A stretch of 64,000 nt of DNA from Symbiotaphrina buchneri (Eukaryota; Ascomycota; Symbiotaphrinales; Symbiotaphrinaceae), in NCBI GenBank assembly GCA_001599915.1, contig BCIG01000002.1:620001-684000 (forward strand), read 5' to 3'. A program made the translations under genes and the position numbers. The notes under the pieces were generated by a model. The model did not search any database. It was not told where the DNA came from and was given only the letters and a program-made list of their open reading frames with translations. Of this stretch, positions 33,438 through 45,751 are shown one piece after another. Within the stretch, counting starts at the first letter, position 1. Every line of letters begins with the position of its first letter.

Positions 33438-34649
33438 ATGCCGTCTGACGACCTTAAGCAACACGCCACCTCCGAGCATGACTTCTACGAGCTACTTGGC
33501 GTGCAATATGAGACGAGCCAGGCTGATATTCGACGAGCGTACCGCAAAACAGCCCTCAAGTATCACCCGGACAAGAATGCTGGAAACCCCGCCGCCGTCG
33601 AGAAGTTCCACCTTCTCCAGATCGCCTATGATGTTTTGTCGGACCCGGCCGTGAAGGCCGCGTATGACAATGCTCGAGCCGCCAGGTTGCAGAAGCAACG
33701 ACAAAATGAACTGCTGCAGGGCAAGAGGAGGAAGATGAAAGAGGACCTAGAAATGCGAGAACGCGGGGTCAAGCGGCAGCGTGACGAGGAAGCTGACGCA
33801 GAGGAGAAACTGGCTAGGGAGATCAGGAGGCTAGCGGAAGATGGAAAGAGGCGGCGTCATGAGAGAGAGGAAATGCTACGGCGCGATCGTCTGGAAGAGG
33901 AAGAGCGGCTGGACGGAGACGGCGGCGCAACAGCAGATGTTCAGCCAGGCGACGCCGATCAACTTGGTCCAAAGGGTGGAAAGGAAGTGCCGGAGCTGGA
34001 CCGTACAGTCAAGGTTCGCTGGGTCAGAGAAGGATCGGGGCAGCATATCGACAAGGAGCGACTGGAGTCTATGTTCTCCAGGTTCGGAAAGATCGAGAAC
34101 ACCTTCCTCCTCAAAGACAAGAAATCGAGGGTAGGTGTCCAGCGGGAGAAGAAGATGCTGGGCACTGGAGTTGTTGTGTATGCTTCCGTGGTTGGGGCGC
34201 ATGCGGCTGTCGAGGACATGAAAAGGCAGTCAGGCTCAGAGTGGAAACCCTTTGAGTCAGTCTTCTGGGCTGCGAACAAGGAGCCGGAATTTGCGCAAAG
34301 GCTGTCTTCGCCTTCCACTGAAGAGCCCTCTACCTCTTCGCCGCCGTCAACGCCTCTACAAGCCTCCGCGACTGCTCGTACTTTCAGTTTCCCGGGCATC
34401 GAGCCATCCTCGGAGCGAACCGGACCTGGTAGCAGCGGCAAAGGGGAGGGACTCAAAAGGGTGCCGTCATTCGCTTCATTTTCATCGGCTACGCCCAAAG
34501 CTTCCCCGTTTGGTAGGACTGCGTCGGCTCAGAGTCCCAGTCTCGAAGAGATTACTTTGATCAGGTTGAAGAACGCAGAGAAGAGAAAGCTTGAGGAAGA
34601 GATTCGGCGGCAAGAGTCAGAACAGCAAGCAGCTGAAGCGGTGTCATGA
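33438..34649 (+). CDS. CWC23: Spliceosomal J-protein Cwc23/DNAJC17
   Basis: This intronless gene encodes 403 residues from 33438; an in-frame ATG at 33303 would add 45. The J domain occupies about residues 15-80 (DFYELLGVQYETSQADIRRA, then YHPDKN with the HPD motif, then FHLLQIAYDVLSDP). A long charged coiled coil rich in Arg, Glu and Lys follows. Next is an RRM-like domain at about 185-270 (TVKVRWVREG, LESMFSRFGKIENTFLL, GTGVVVYASVVGAHAAVEDM). J domain plus coiled coil plus RRM is the DNAJC17/Cwc23 plan. In yeast Cwc23 helps Ntr1-Prp43 disassemble the spliceosome. The tail is Ser/Pro-rich and ends in a short charged helix. Confidence 0.9.
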   Translation: MPSDDLKQHATSEHDFYELLGVQYETSQADIRRAYRKTALKYHPDKNAGNPAAVEKFHLLQIAYDVLSDPAVKAAYDNARAARLQKQRQNELLQGKRRKMKEDLEMRERGVKRQRDEEADAEEKLAREIRRLAEDGKRRRHEREEMLRRDRLEEEERLDGDGGATADVQPGDADQLGPKGGKEVPELDRTVKVRWVREGSGQHIDKERLESMFSRFGKIENTFLLKDKKSRVGVQREKKMLGTGVVVYASVVGAHAAVEDMKRQSGSEWKPFESVFWAANKEPEFAQRLSSPSTEEPSTSSPPSTPLQASATARTFSFPGIEPSSERTGPGSSGKGEGLKRVPSFASFSSATPKASPFGRTASAQSPSLEEITLIRLKNAEKRKLEEEIRRQESEQQAAEAVS

Positions 34650-34795
34650 CAATCCTTTTGGAAATAGCATCTAGCGGGGCGTTATCGACTTTGAGAAATG
34701 CGGGCGGTCTAGCGTCGTTGCATACATGGAGTTAATGATTTGAAGGGCATTACCAGGAACCTTAACGACTATTGTTTAGAGATTGAAATATGTAT

Positions 34796-36025
34796 TCAAC
34801 CGTCTGCCTCTCTCCTCTCTTTTAAGTTCCTTAGAGGTACTCTATTCCGATGCCAATCGGGGACGAAAGCCTTGAGCTTGAGAGCCGCATCACCTTCGTC
34901 CTTAATGAAGAATTCCACCGACGGGTCATATTGACTCCCTTCACTTGTCAGAACTATATCCGTCATCATTTCCAAACGGCAAAGCGCCAAGCCCACATTC
35001 CCAACCCCACTCAGCCATTTACCAGCGCTACGTCCCCTGCCTGCGACTTTCGCGATGTTCGCCCCAGTTGCCGGGAGAAGGAGACTACTAGTCTCATCAT
35101 ACGAAAGATCCACTGGTTGTTCGTTCCCTGTGTACGCCTGGACCGGTAGGATCCTTTTGCGGACGACGCCAGTGTGGTGGGTCCGTATCGTCAATTCTTG
35201 CCCGACATAGCAACCCTTTCGAAAATCGACGCCTCCCATGTAGTCGATATTGCTTTCCTGGACTAATGCGGACCCGCTCAGAATCTCACCTTGCCCTTCG
35301 GCAACACCCTTCAGGATCCTGCGAACCGTGTAGCTACCTAGGGTCGTCTCTTCCTCGAACCCTTCTGGAAGCTCGCTGTCGGCCAGTATGATGCGGCGGC
35401 CCATGCCAGGCGCTCGAGAATCTATACACCCGACGTGGTCGTCCTTGGTGCCAGGCGGTGGAGAAGTAGCAGACGGTGAAGGATGCGGTGTCCATTTCTC
35501 GTCCTCGGACCAGACGCTCCACGCGCTGGCCTCGCCCAGCTCCAGTAATCGCATCGACAGCTTGGAACGTAGCTTATGGCGCTTGAGGTGAGCGAGGAGC
35601 CTCGAGGCTTCGCCCGCATCCACCTCAATGAGGTAGGAAGAGTCATCTGGCGTGCCAGTTGGCAGCAGCCGGGAGTGGCCCGCCGGGTAGATGAAGACGT
35701 CGCATAATACACGGCCCTGCAGGAAACACTCAGCGCTAGAACGTGCTGGAGGGAGCACCGCCGACGGTCAGCATACTTGGGCGTTCAGAAAGGCTGAGTA
35801 AAACCCCGTCCTTTGGCCCGGCCGGACGTTGTTCGTCGTCAAGCCGTGTAGGAAATGTGGAGCATCCTGTCCATACACCGCTATGAGCCGTCGATTGCTG
35901 AGCTTGGCCGCCCCGGACGGTGGCGGCTTGGGTGGCAGCGATGCACCGGGGGTGGAAGAAGTGGAATAGGACCGCCGAGCGAGGCAACGATGGCAGATTC
36001 TGAGTGCAAGAAACGCGGGCTTCAT
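34796..36025 (-). CDS. IBA57: Mitochondrial Fe-S cluster assembly factor Iba57/Caf17
   Basis: Exons 35777-36025 and 34796-35716 give 389 residues. An Arg/Ser-rich presequence (about 1-30) leads into a GCV_T-like folate-binding fold. The first part contains LIAVYGQDAPHFLHGLTTN and the exon junction NAQ-GRVLCDVFIYP. The family signature KGCYVGQELTIRTHHTG, with its invariant Cys, lies near residue 263. Iba57 works with Isa1/Isa2 to build [4Fe-4S] clusters for aconitase, lipoate synthase and respiratory complexes in the mitochondrial matrix. The gene ends 146 bp from the convergent CWC23 stop. No missing motif; firm call. Confidence 0.94.
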
Positions 36026-36399
36026 GGTCAATATTCCGTTGTTGCTTGTCGGGAGGCGGGTGGTTGGAAACAGTCCTGGGAATTTCCTATCTGTCCGGCT
36101 ACGCTCGGTAGCACCGCAACCGTCGTAGGCGTTTATCTTATCTTATCTGACAGTACAGTACTGTACTACGGGTATATACGAACGTCAGCTGAAGCTGACA
36201 TTTATCGAGATACACAGAGGCACAGGGGTTGAAGTGGAGGAAGCATGGCGAGTAATACAATGGCTACCTGGCCAAGGCTTTATTTCTCGATCCCCTGGGG
36301 TGCGAATGCGGGCGCATGCAAGCAACGCACTATGAACGTCATGATCATAAAAAGTGCAACAGATACAGATAAGATGCAAGGCTCAGCCAACTGTCCCGA
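36026..36399. other. Intergenic region, IBA57 upstream
   Basis: This is tandem minus-strand spacing between the IBA57 start and the DCP2 stop. It contains short TTATCTTATCT and ACAGTACAGTACTGTA repeats near 36135-36165. No gene. Confidence 0.5.
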
Positions 36400-39152
36400 T
36401 CAGCCCGCTCCACCTCCGGCGACCCGTTCTAAAAATCCAAGAAGGAACTTCTTGTCGCCTGCTGTTACTGGGCTCTTTGACCCGTTGTTTGAGTTCAAGG
36501 CTCGGTTATCCAACTGAGAGTTTGGTACAACTGCCTCTGGCGCCTCGTCCGAAATAGCAAGTCTACCTTCCGCTGCAGGCCTTCCGAGACGGGACGGGGA
36601 TGATCGCACCGGCTCTTTTGCCGCCCCGGGCTTGGTGAATAGAGACAATAATGTCTGTTTATGGCCTTGATCCTGACTCTGGCGGTGATCAATTTGCAGC
36701 GCGGAGACGGGAGGACGAGAATCTGTTGGCACTGTTTCTTCTTCAGCTGAGCTGCCAGTACCCTGCGTATGCATAGCTCGCAGCGATCCTGCAGCCAGCG
36801 AAGGCACGCCATTAGCCGTTAATGCGGTCTTAGGTTGCGAGCGCGTGAGAAGTTGCATCGGAGTGACGTTGCTGACGGAATAGTCTGCGTCAAAGCTCTG
36901 ATCTTTTGAAGGGCCGTTGTTGATTGTTGCCTCGCCTGCGATCGACAGCGAAGATTTACTCGAGGGCCGCTCGGCGACTGGGTTACCATTAGATTTCGGT
37001 CTCCGTAAAAGGGTGACTGGAGCAGCAGCCGTGGCCTGAGAGTGCTTTACGCCACTAGGCTGGGCCTTCTTGTTGGTAGTTGCGCCATTAGGGGTGACAG
37101 AATTTACTGGGACGGTTGTTTTGCCGGGCAAAGTCGGCGGCAATGTTTGGCCCACAGATAATCCAGCCGTATGAGTATGCAATGATGGTTGTCGTAATAT
37201 CCCTAGCAGAGTCTGCTGGTGCTGTGTCCTGCTAACAGGTGTAGAGCTCTGGACCGGACCGGTCCTCTCTCCAACCCCTCCGCCAATTAATGCATCGAAA
37301 ACTCCTTCATTTTCTGAAGGCACGTGTCCCCTGCTCCTATTTGTGGAGCCCTCGAGATTCTGTGCCTGGCCTCCGACACCATTAGCAGCGACTGGCTTTT
37401 CTCTGTCCTTTGTAGAGGGCTGCTTGAACGCGTTTAGCAGCGCGAGCGAATGGTTGCTGAGATTTGGCATTGGAAGCTTCGATGCCGGCGGTATGATTGG
37501 GGCATGGAGCCCCGGGAATTCTGGAATAAACGGCCCGCCAGAAGCCAACCTCTGATACCTCTGTGCCTCTTCTGGATTCTCTTGCTGGCCGTGAGCCGCA
37601 GCCCCTGAGAAAGTCGGCGGGGTGGAGACAGGAGAAGTCCCCCGGTGGTGAGTGAGCGAATTGGCCCGTGGGAAAGAAGACGAGTTGAGTTGCGAATGTA
37701 GTGGATGAGCGGGTGGTGAGAAAACGTTCTGCGATGAATGTCCGGAAAGATGAGACGGTGCAATTGGAAACGGTGGCGGCGGCGAAATCTCCGGGAAGAG
37801 AGGAGCCGGAGGATGTTGATGACCAGGACTGCCAGGTACGGGTGGTGCCATCTGTATTTGCTCGAGAGGTGTGTGTGGAGGAGGAATTCTCGGCAGCTCT
37901 GTCTGTGGCATGGATGACACACCGTTGCGCAACAAGCTGAGTAAGGTACTTGCTTTCGACTGCTCGTCATGAGCCGCCGTCCCGGACGCCATCCCTTGAC
38001 TGTGAGGTACACGTAGCAGTCGTTTTAGCTGCACTGATGCATCGTTCTCAGACTGGGCATAGTTTTGAATCCCCTGCGGCGGATTCAATGAAGTTTCAAT
38101 GTTGGACCGCCGCAGATGTTCCAACAGCCTGTCCATATCATTCCCCTTAGGGCTGACATCGCTCCCTCCAATTGTCCGTTCTACAGCAGCAGCATTTTCT
38201 TTATGTGCCGGAGCTGTATCCAAGACATGTTGGCTACTGGCGGCTTTTGCCATATCCTGCTTCATTTGCTGAGCAATCCATTTCTTCAATGGCACGAGGA
38301 AGGGCGCGACCATGTAGAACTTGTTCGCGTTCTCCACGAGGTCCGTGCTGTTCCCTTGCTGATTCTGCTTCTTTCTGAAAGTCGGCAGGTCTGACAGCCG
38401 GTACCATTGGATTTTCTGTGAGCACTCAGTATCTGATAACGCCATCAGTGGGCAAGCCGGTACGTACGCTGATCTCCTTTCTTGTTCGCGGTTCAAAGTG
38501 AGCGTCCATGGGCACACCGCGGAAGACGTACAGCCGCATGTGCTGTTCTCGCATGGTGACTTCGATGTACTTGGTCTCTGCCTCGTTCTTTACAAGCCCG
38601 GCGGAACGAATGTCAAAGCCCGTCTCTTCATACACCTCTCTAATGGCGCACGCTAGATCGTCTTCATCCTTATTTATTTTGCCTCTCGGAAAGCTCCAGT
38701 TCGCCCCTTTTTTCCAACCCTTTACCAGTACAACCTGATCCATGGCATCATTGAGCATAATTGCACCACGTACCGGCACCCGGGTTTTGTAGGCCAGGAA
38801 CTCCTCGAAAGCGGTCGTGTGATGATATGACGAGAATTGGGATAGCAGCGGACAATGCTGGAAGATCCGGAGACAGAAGTTACGTAGTGTCATGGAAGGG
38901 AGGCTAGGGTCAAGAGGCCGGATAAAGTCCTCGTAGAACCACTGGGCTTCTTCGACTTGGAAACAGATCCTCTCTACCGATTCGAGCTCTTCCTGGGGTA
39001 AGTTGATAACGAAGCGCACGCAGAGGTCGTCTAGCCCTACAAGCGAATCTGATAAGTCGTCTTCCCACTTGTAGCGAAGGTGACGACACGGGCGATGACT
39101 CGGGCCCTGCGCAGTACTTACAATTGACCAGCGTCATCTTGGTCTCTGTCAT
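36400..39152 (-). CDS. DCP2: mRNA decapping enzyme Dcp2
   Basis: Exons 39122-39152, 38468-39036 and 36400-38415 give 871 residues. The N-terminal regulatory domain reads WLDDLCVRFVINLPQEELES and is followed by the Nudix domain. Its Nudix box starts at GKINKDEDD (about residue 129) and continues REVYEETGFD, with all catalytic Glu present. Box B (TRKEISKIQWYRLSDLP) spans the second splice junction. The remaining 600 residues are Ser/Pro/Gln-rich and disordered. They carry repeated short motifs such as LLSLLR, LLGILR, LLSLFTKPG and FLLGFLERV. In other fungi, helical leucine-rich motifs of this kind bind Edc3, and other linear motifs bind Pat1 or Xrn1. The enzyme removes the 5' cap in P-bodies. 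The first exon is short and ends within the conserved Trp codon. Confidence 0.95.
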
Positions 39153-40153
39153 CTTTGGCCAGGTAATCGAGCATATCCGCACTCAACCAACACTGAGTCA
39201 GGTAGATGTTCAAGCGATCGAGAGGAGTAGTGACCAGGTATGGCCACCGGAGCTGGTGGGCGTGCGGGCAAGGGGTCTGGGGCCGTCGTTGTAGGAAGTA
39301 AAAGACAGGGAAGGAATGTGGTGGACCAGGTCACGGGGTCGAAGGGTATATGGGCCCGCGCCAGCATGGGCAGAGGATGATGTGACTGCCGCGTTGAGAT
39401 GTAGATACCTAGTGAGGCTGTATCTGTAGCGCCGTTCACAGAGCCGCCTCACTGTGATGGAGGTGATGTGCTCGGTTAATCCGTTCATGGCCTGGAGCAG
39501 TCGCGAACAACCGAAGTACAACACCTAAAGTCCGCGCCACATTGTGGCTGTGCTATCAAGCCATTTTGCTACGGTACGAAGCTACAAAGTATTCGAACTG
39601 CATAGCGCCGTTTAGAATGACGTGGGCGGTAAACAATCAGTGGCTCCGATCATTTACGATGGGTTACAAGTAGCTATTCTTCGGTGACTGAGGAATCAAG
39701 ATTGTTGTGTCAGTTCCAAGACCCAGCCCAGAAAGCAGCTGCCAATTGTCGTAACAGAGGATAAAAATAATACTAATAACAACCAGCGATAACAGTGATA
39801 GGATGCAGTAATTAACAGCCCGGTTGATGTTTCAGCGTCGTGGTCCGTCTAGCGCTGCTTGGAACATACCTTCCGTGTATGAATGTATGGTAAGGTAAGG
39901 TATATAAGGTAGCAGCTCTCCCCTCTACAGAGCTCTGTGCACGCCTTGTTCATCCTGCCTTACAACGCCATCTTCTTTATTCGCCCCCCTCTGCAGCGCC
40001 CTCCATAAAGAGCCGATACAGAAAGCCTCCAGGACATCCACACAGCGGTTCCTCTGTCCGGCGTCATCGACCGGAGCAATCAGCAGCTGAATTCCGCAAC
40101 CAAAGCGGAGTTCTTCCCAACTGCACCGCAGGTCGGCATAGGCCGTGACAGTC
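39153..40153. promoter_or_regulatory. Divergent promoter, DCP2 / DUF4112 gene
   Basis: The 1 kb between divergent genes contains GGTAAGGTAAGGTATATAAGGTAG at about 39889-39913 (motif copies plus a TATA-like box). Overlapping minus-strand frames at 39149-39524 have no recognisable domain and probably lie in the DCP2 5' leader. Confidence 0.5.
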
Positions 40154-41034
40154 ATGGCCTCGGCGGTGGCAAGGATTATCAGCAAGAGGATTCTCAAGGA
40201 ATCGGCACAGAACCACTTCGGTCAAGAAGTCTGTTATCCGTGCAACAATCATCCAAGCACGCCTGTTAATGTTTCATTAGGACCCTTACTTCGAGCAAGT
40301 CCCGGCGACCCGCCTCGATGGAAGGCCCACGGGAAAGATGAAGAAGCGTCGCAAAGCACTTCCTCCAGGGATCTCAGATCATGACGGCAAAGTCCTTACC
40401 AAGGTGAAGCGCAGGGCGTACAGGCTTGACAATGGTCTCTGCAATTGCTGCGGGATCAGGTTTGGTTGGAGCAGTGTTATCGGCATCGTCCCTGGGTGGG
40501 TAGATATCCCCCATCTTCGGTGACACCATGAGGCTGATGGCATTATGTAGTATTGGCGATGTCCTTGACTTGTTCATGGCCTTAATGGTGCTCCGAACGT
40601 GCGAGAAGGTTGAGGGCGGGTTATCTGCGTCACTCAAGAGTCAGATGATCATGAACATCACCCTTGATTTCCTAATTGGCCTTGTCCCATTCGCTGGCGA
40701 TATCATGGATGCTCTATATCGTTGCAATACGAGGAATGCTGTGGCTCTGGAGAAATTCTTGCGCGAACGGAGTCGCAAAAATCTTCAACAGCAAGGCCAA
40801 CAGCCACCGCTCATCGATCCCAGCCATGAGGACTACTTCGACCGGGAGAGCAGTGATGTCGCACCTCCGAGGTATCAGAGCGAACGTCCCGTGGAAGGTA
40901 CAAGCGGACCTACAAAGCCGGCAACGGCGAAGTTGTCGAAGGATTCGAGAGGGTGGTTTGGCGGCAGTCGTCAAAAAGGTCATGATCTAGAGAATGGCCA
41001 GATGGAGACAGGCGTGGTATCAGCGTCTAGGTAG
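40154..41034 (+). CDS. DUF4112-domain membrane protein
   Basis: Exons 40154-40228, 40281-40495 and 40551-41034 give 257 residues. The DUF4112 core (about 65-175) is intact: VKRRAYRLDNGLCNCCGIRF, SVIGIVPGIGDVLDLFMALMV, MIMNITLDFLIGLVPFAGDI and MDALYRCNTRNAVALE. The two G-x-x-P-x-x-GD turns each sit in a hydrophobic hairpin, which points to a membrane-embedded domain. The tail is hydrophilic and contains PPRYQ, a possible PPxY-like site. The function of DUF4112 proteins is unknown in bacteria and in fungi. The second intron interrupts the first GD motif (PG-IGD) exactly, which confirms the model. Confidence 0.87.
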
Positions 41035-41913
41035 CTGGTCTCTGGCTGCGCTAGAGGCGTAAGTGTACGATTACCACACGATTGCTTATCCTGAGAAGCG
41101 CTTCCGGTTTGACTTCTAGCATCGTCCGCAAACTCCCGTTGACCGCACTCACATCGTCAATGGCTTGCTGGTGATGTCGCATGAAACTTCAATTGTTCCC
41201 GCGTTCTCAAACTTTGATACCCTACCTTATGTAGCAAGTGTTAGTCCGCAGATGAATGGCACCTACCTTATGCTTGGCCCATTTAGCGATTCAAACTATT
41301 GAACTTATTGAAAATTTGCTCAACCATCGTCCTGGCTGCATTTATAATTTTATAAGCAGTAACAGCAACATATGCTCATCACTATCTTCTGTATTGACGA
41401 CCCATAACGACGAGTGATGAATTATCAGATACCGACATAGACTCACATGCACAGTAAAGAGGTGTACTAGGCCTGAGGCAAAATCCGGCTGGATAGCAAA
41501 TCTTTTGCTATGGCCGCCTGGTCATGCCTTCCATGCAAAGGACAAGCATCTGGAATAGTAGACCCATGCTCACCTCGCCCTCTGGGATCTAGTCCTTCGG
41601 TGAGCTAGGAGTCCTGTTGGTCTGTGGATGAGCGAGAGCTACAGAAAGATCGATAACTCCAATGCTGAAGAGCGGCCGGACGAGGCGAGCGCTATCAGCT
41701 CATTTTGCTGCATCCAGCTATGTCCCGGAAGACTACCGTCCGGCAATCAAAGTCCGAACGACTTCATGGTGATCGTTTCCCGACTCCGGGGCCATTGAAT
41801 CCAACCGATGTCGATCGATAATCATGAATTGAGATACCCGTATCTAGCAGTCTCCTCTCATTCAGCAAACCGAATAGATACACACTTCCTTCGGAGACAT
41901 ATACCAGTTCATG
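41035..41913. other. Convergent intergenic region
   Basis: 879 bp between the ends of the DUF4112 gene (+) and NCS2 (-). It is longer than the other convergent gaps, and I found no gene, repeat or RNA structure in it. Confidence 0.5.
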
Positions 41914-43170
41914 TTAGGGAGGTCGTATGCGCTGCAAACAGTCCGCACCAAAAGCAACAATGCAGCCACGGCAGAGTTTGTTATCATCTTTTTGGCTGGA
42001 GTCATCCGAAGTAAGTGTTCCCTGGCCGTCATCGCCGGTGTTCTCGCCTAGCGGATTGACCCTGATATACCCCAGACAAAGACCGCAGCTACCGGTGGAC
42101 CGCTCCTGAGAGGGAGGGACGAGCTTGCCCGACGTGCGGACCACATTTGCAACAATGCTAGGATATTCTCCCTCGACACTTTCAAAATATTGCCTCATCA
42201 AGTGATCTATTCCTGTATGCCTGACCGATAGAGGTCGGGCCAGGGCACTGACTGGGCAAGCGAGATTTGTCAAGGGAGTTGATGTCATGCTGCAGTAGGC
42301 GATAACCTCCTTTCTCAAGAGATCCCGCATCGGAAAATGGGAATTTATGCCATACACGGTGGGCCCGTCTGAAATATGCGACAACAAGGATATGCCCCGG
42401 CCCTTAGCAGTCTCTCCGAGAGTTGTTTCCGCCAGCTTCGTTGTAGAGTGGCCCCAGAGTACCCCTTCACAGCCCTGTGTGACCGCGACTCCCATGATTA
42501 ACCGTTTCAGTAATATGTCCATGACGTCCACTTTGGAGGTGGTAGATGGTAAAGACTCCAGGAGACTGTCCAGTCTAGCTTGAGGTGATTGCGAGACCCA
42601 TGGTTGCTCGTGAGTTTCTTGGAGGCTTAATTCCTCCAAAAAATTTGATTGGTGATAAAGGGGATCGAATATGGCAGCTAGGGGTAATGTGGAGTAGGCA
42701 TGCCTGGGATAAGCTGCTTTCACTCGGTCTAGAGCCTGCGCCAGCGAAACTGATATCTCTGTTTGTGGCATGCATACCCAGAGGACATGCAAGCAAAATC
42801 CAGTCCGGTTTGATCGATCCAACTGCGCTTGAAGCAATGTGTCGAGAATATGAAGTAGGGCTAGGGAAGATTCCCCAAGAGAGAGAGCAAGAAGTAAGCT
42901 CCGCGGCTTGTCTTTTGCTGAATTGCGCACTCTATAGTGATAGCTCTCCATACGTTTCACCACTTTAGACCCAGTATATCTGAGGAAACAGTCCCTGTTC
43001 AGTTGTACAGTTCAGCATCAGAACCATCATTTTCCGTCGAGGGAGGGGGGCTTTTGAGGCTACCTGCAGAGTTGCCGGCCCCGCACGACAATACTAGTCA
43101 CTGCCGTCCCACAGGTCTGGCAAACGCCATCGCGCCTGACAGCCTTCCCTGCAGCATGATTGCTTTGCAT
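41914..43170 (-). CDS. NCS2: Cytoplasmic tRNA 2-thiolation protein 2 (Ncs2/Ctu2)
   Basis: Exons 43064-43170 and 41914-42994 give 395 residues. The N-terminal zinc motif is CQTCG, then CRDCFLRYTGSKVVKRME, completed across the intron. The adenylation-like core includes LLLALSLGESSLALLHIL and MGVAVTQGCEGVLWGHSTTKLAE. The end has a second Cys pair set, SCGLC and LCRGC. Ncs2 with Ncs6 and the Urm1 sulphur relay makes the 2-thiouridine of mcm5s2U34 in tRNAs for Lys, Glu and Gln. As in other Ncs2 proteins, the PP-loop of the catalytic partner is degenerate (LGESS instead of SGGxDS). The start at 43170 is the first Met of the frame that yields the zinc motif. Confidence 0.93.
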
Positions 43171-43678
43171 CCCTTCTCACAAAGCTGCCTCAGAGGAGGG
43201 TGAATTTCGTGAATTTCGGGGGTTGCTGGAGCGCAAAATAGAGGAGGACGGATAGACCTTCACCCTCAAGTTTCGTTTGTAGGTATGTAAGGTAAGGTAG
43301 GTAAGTATGCCCGAAGGGGTCTGAATATTTTAATATTTTAAGATATTTGATAAGCGATAAGCGGTAGCTCCTACGGCTTGTCCCGGCGAGCCGGGCTCGC
43401 TGACTTAACCGTACTAGGCAGACAACTCCTGCCACGCGGCTGAAATAGTATCCCATACCCCCGTCTACAGTACCTACTCGTACAGCTGCGCTGCAAGTAT
43501 TTCGTACTAAGGATAAGGTAAGCAGCACCATCATCCTCTCCCTCGGGCGATGGCAATAACATTAGCAATAGCAGCAGTGTGATAACACCGCGGTCAACCA
43601 TATCTCTGAAAGATCTGGAGCTGGACAGACCGGAGGTCGCACTCTCGAACCTGGCTAAGGATTCCCTGCGGCAAGGTC
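43171..43678. promoter_or_regulatory. Divergent promoter, NCS2 / PTM1-like gene
   Basis: Includes GTAAGGTAAGGTAGGTAAG at about 43288-43306, followed by an AT-rich stretch at 43325-43360. No gene seen. Confidence 0.55.
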
Positions 43679-45603
43679 ATGCCGGCGACCATGAACAGAT
43701 GTATGTGCGCCTTGGGTCTGCTAATGCTGGTGTTCCATCGCACATGGGCTGGCGAGGTTGAATTGGTAAACCGTCCACCAATTGAACCCCAATATCAACT
43801 AACGTGAAGTAGACTCAGGAGCAAGAACACATGCAGCAATGTTCGGGGATGTACAGCCGGAAATCTTGGGGAGGCTCTGTCGACCCCTTTATCCTTGCCA
43901 AATTCTTCAAAGCGACGGACGCAGGCGACGCCGACCCCATTGTGAGCCTGGTGATGTTTGAGTGGAAAGACGTGGATCAAGTTGGCAGGTATACCGCCGA
44001 GGATTCAAATCAGGCAAGCAATCCCTTACCGACACCAAAAGCTGGGGTCTTGCATCTAACCGCACTCAAAGAGGACGTATATTTGTGATAACGACGCCGT
44101 GAGCGCAAATTTCTGCAACGAGACTCAGCTTGGTGAATTCGTTCTGGGGCAGAATGCAAGCACCAGCGCCACAAGCTCGATCATTACTAGAGCTATTCAC
44201 CTCAAGGACCCTCCTGCGGTCAATTATCCCGTTAGGAAGACCGGCTACTATTGTGTGTGGACATACGGCTATTCCGCAGAGGAATACAGAGCAATCGTAG
44301 AATTTCGAAATGCCTACGGTGAACTACCTGCGGCGCAGATTGCAAAATTGCCTTTCTATGGTGGGCTAACGATCGTTTACGCTGTGATCGGAGCGTGAGG
44401 ACTGCACCTGATACCCTTCACAAGAGCCATCTAATTCATCATAGTTTTTGGGCGTTCTTATATGTCCAACACCGACATGACATCTGTGCGTACATTTCCA
44501 GACAAGATAAATACAGGGAGGAGAATGCTAACGTTCCTGGACAGTACCTGTGCAGAATTACATCACCGCTATTCTCGTCTTCCTTGTGATCGAAATGCTC
44601 ATGACCTGGGGTTACTACGGTAAGGGGCAATCTGAACTCCAGCACACAACTCGCTAATCAGCTAGACTATCAAAATCGACACGGGATAAATGTTGGCACG
44701 AGAGTTCTGATGTTCCTGGTCGCCATCCTCAACGCAGGGAGGAATTCCTTCTCGTTATTTCTTCTACTAATCGTGTGCATGGGATACGGTGTGGTCAGAC
44801 CTAACCTTGGGAAGACAATGTGGTACACTCGGATCCTGGCTATAACCCACTTTGTTTTTGGTGTTGCATACGGCATTGCCAGTCTGACAATTGCCCCGGA
44901 GAAAGCAGGTCCATTGGTCCTGCTTGTTGTCCTGCCGTTGGCCGCCACCATGACCGCCTTCTACGTATGGACGCTCAATTCTCTCAACCTCACAATGAAA
45001 GATCTCATGGACCGTAAACAGAGTGTGAAAGCACTCATGTATAGGAAGTTGTGGTGGTGCATCCTTGCCAGCATACTTGTCATTTTTGGATTCTTTTTCA
45101 TCAACTCCTTCAGCTTTGCGGGCCGAAGTGATCCCGATTATGTTCCGGATAATTGGCAAACCCGATGGTTCATCTTGGATGGCTGGCTAAATCTAGTGTA
45201 CCTCGTTGACCTGATGTTCATCGCATATCTATGGCGTCCAACCGCGAACAACAGACGTTTTGCTATGAGCGATGAGGTTTGTGATTCCGCCCAGGTGATG
45301 AAGGACCAAAGCTGATACTGTGTCTTTCAGATTGCGCAAGATGACGAGGGGTTCGAGATAGCCTCTTTCGGGGGTTCCCTGGATGAGGAGGAAGGCGCTA
45401 CATCTCCGGGAGATCGCGTGGTCGGGAATGGTGTGTCAAATACAACTCCGCAGCCAAAAACCCAGCAAGGGCTGAAGGAGGCCCGTGAAAGCCTTGATGA
45501 TGAAGCTGTGTTCGCAGTGGGCGAAGAGGGTGATCGTTGGTCAGACGACGATACGCCGAGAAATTCTGCAGAGCGGAAGCGCGCCAGAGGCGATTCTAAT
45601 TGA
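43679..45603 (+). CDS. PTM1/GPR107-like seven-transmembrane (LU7TM) protein
   Basis: Seven exons (43679-43765, 43819-43988, 44074-44394, 44445-44485, 44545-44619, 44666-45276, 45331-45603) give 525 residues. A signal peptide (LGLLMLVFHRTWA) is followed by a lumenal domain with Cys pairs (QQCSGMYSRKSWGG, TYICDNDAVSANFC). Then come seven TM helices starting at PFYGGLTIVYAVIGAFWAFL and including YITAILVFLVIEMLMTWGYYDYQN and the Golgi-family AILNAGRNSFSLFLLLIVCMGYG, here named in short pieces. The acidic tail faces the cytosol. PTM1-family proteins reside in the Golgi or endosomes, and their human relatives GPR107/GPR108 act in retrograde trafficking. The exact role in fungi is unknown. Splice phases all agree; the start could also be the Met four codons downstream. 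Confidence 0.88.
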
Positions 45604-45751
45604 AAACGTCACCCATGTGACCGCTAAACCCTTCTCGCCGCGTCTTTCTTCAAGGCTTCTCTTTCTTGCATGACGGAACGGAGTATCTTGTGGACCTTAG
45701 TCTTTATAAAATAGCACCGGCGCCGCATATTGAACTGACAGGACTGGATGC

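Noticed and set aside
39149-39524. Overlapping minus-strand frames upstream of DCP2
   Set aside because: No recognisable sequence; the DCP2 start at 39152 fits the family, so these are probably leader sequence.
39925-40197. 90-residue minus-strand frame with a hydrophobic start
   Set aside because: It lies antisense to the first exon of the well-supported DUF4112 gene and has no domain or splice evidence.
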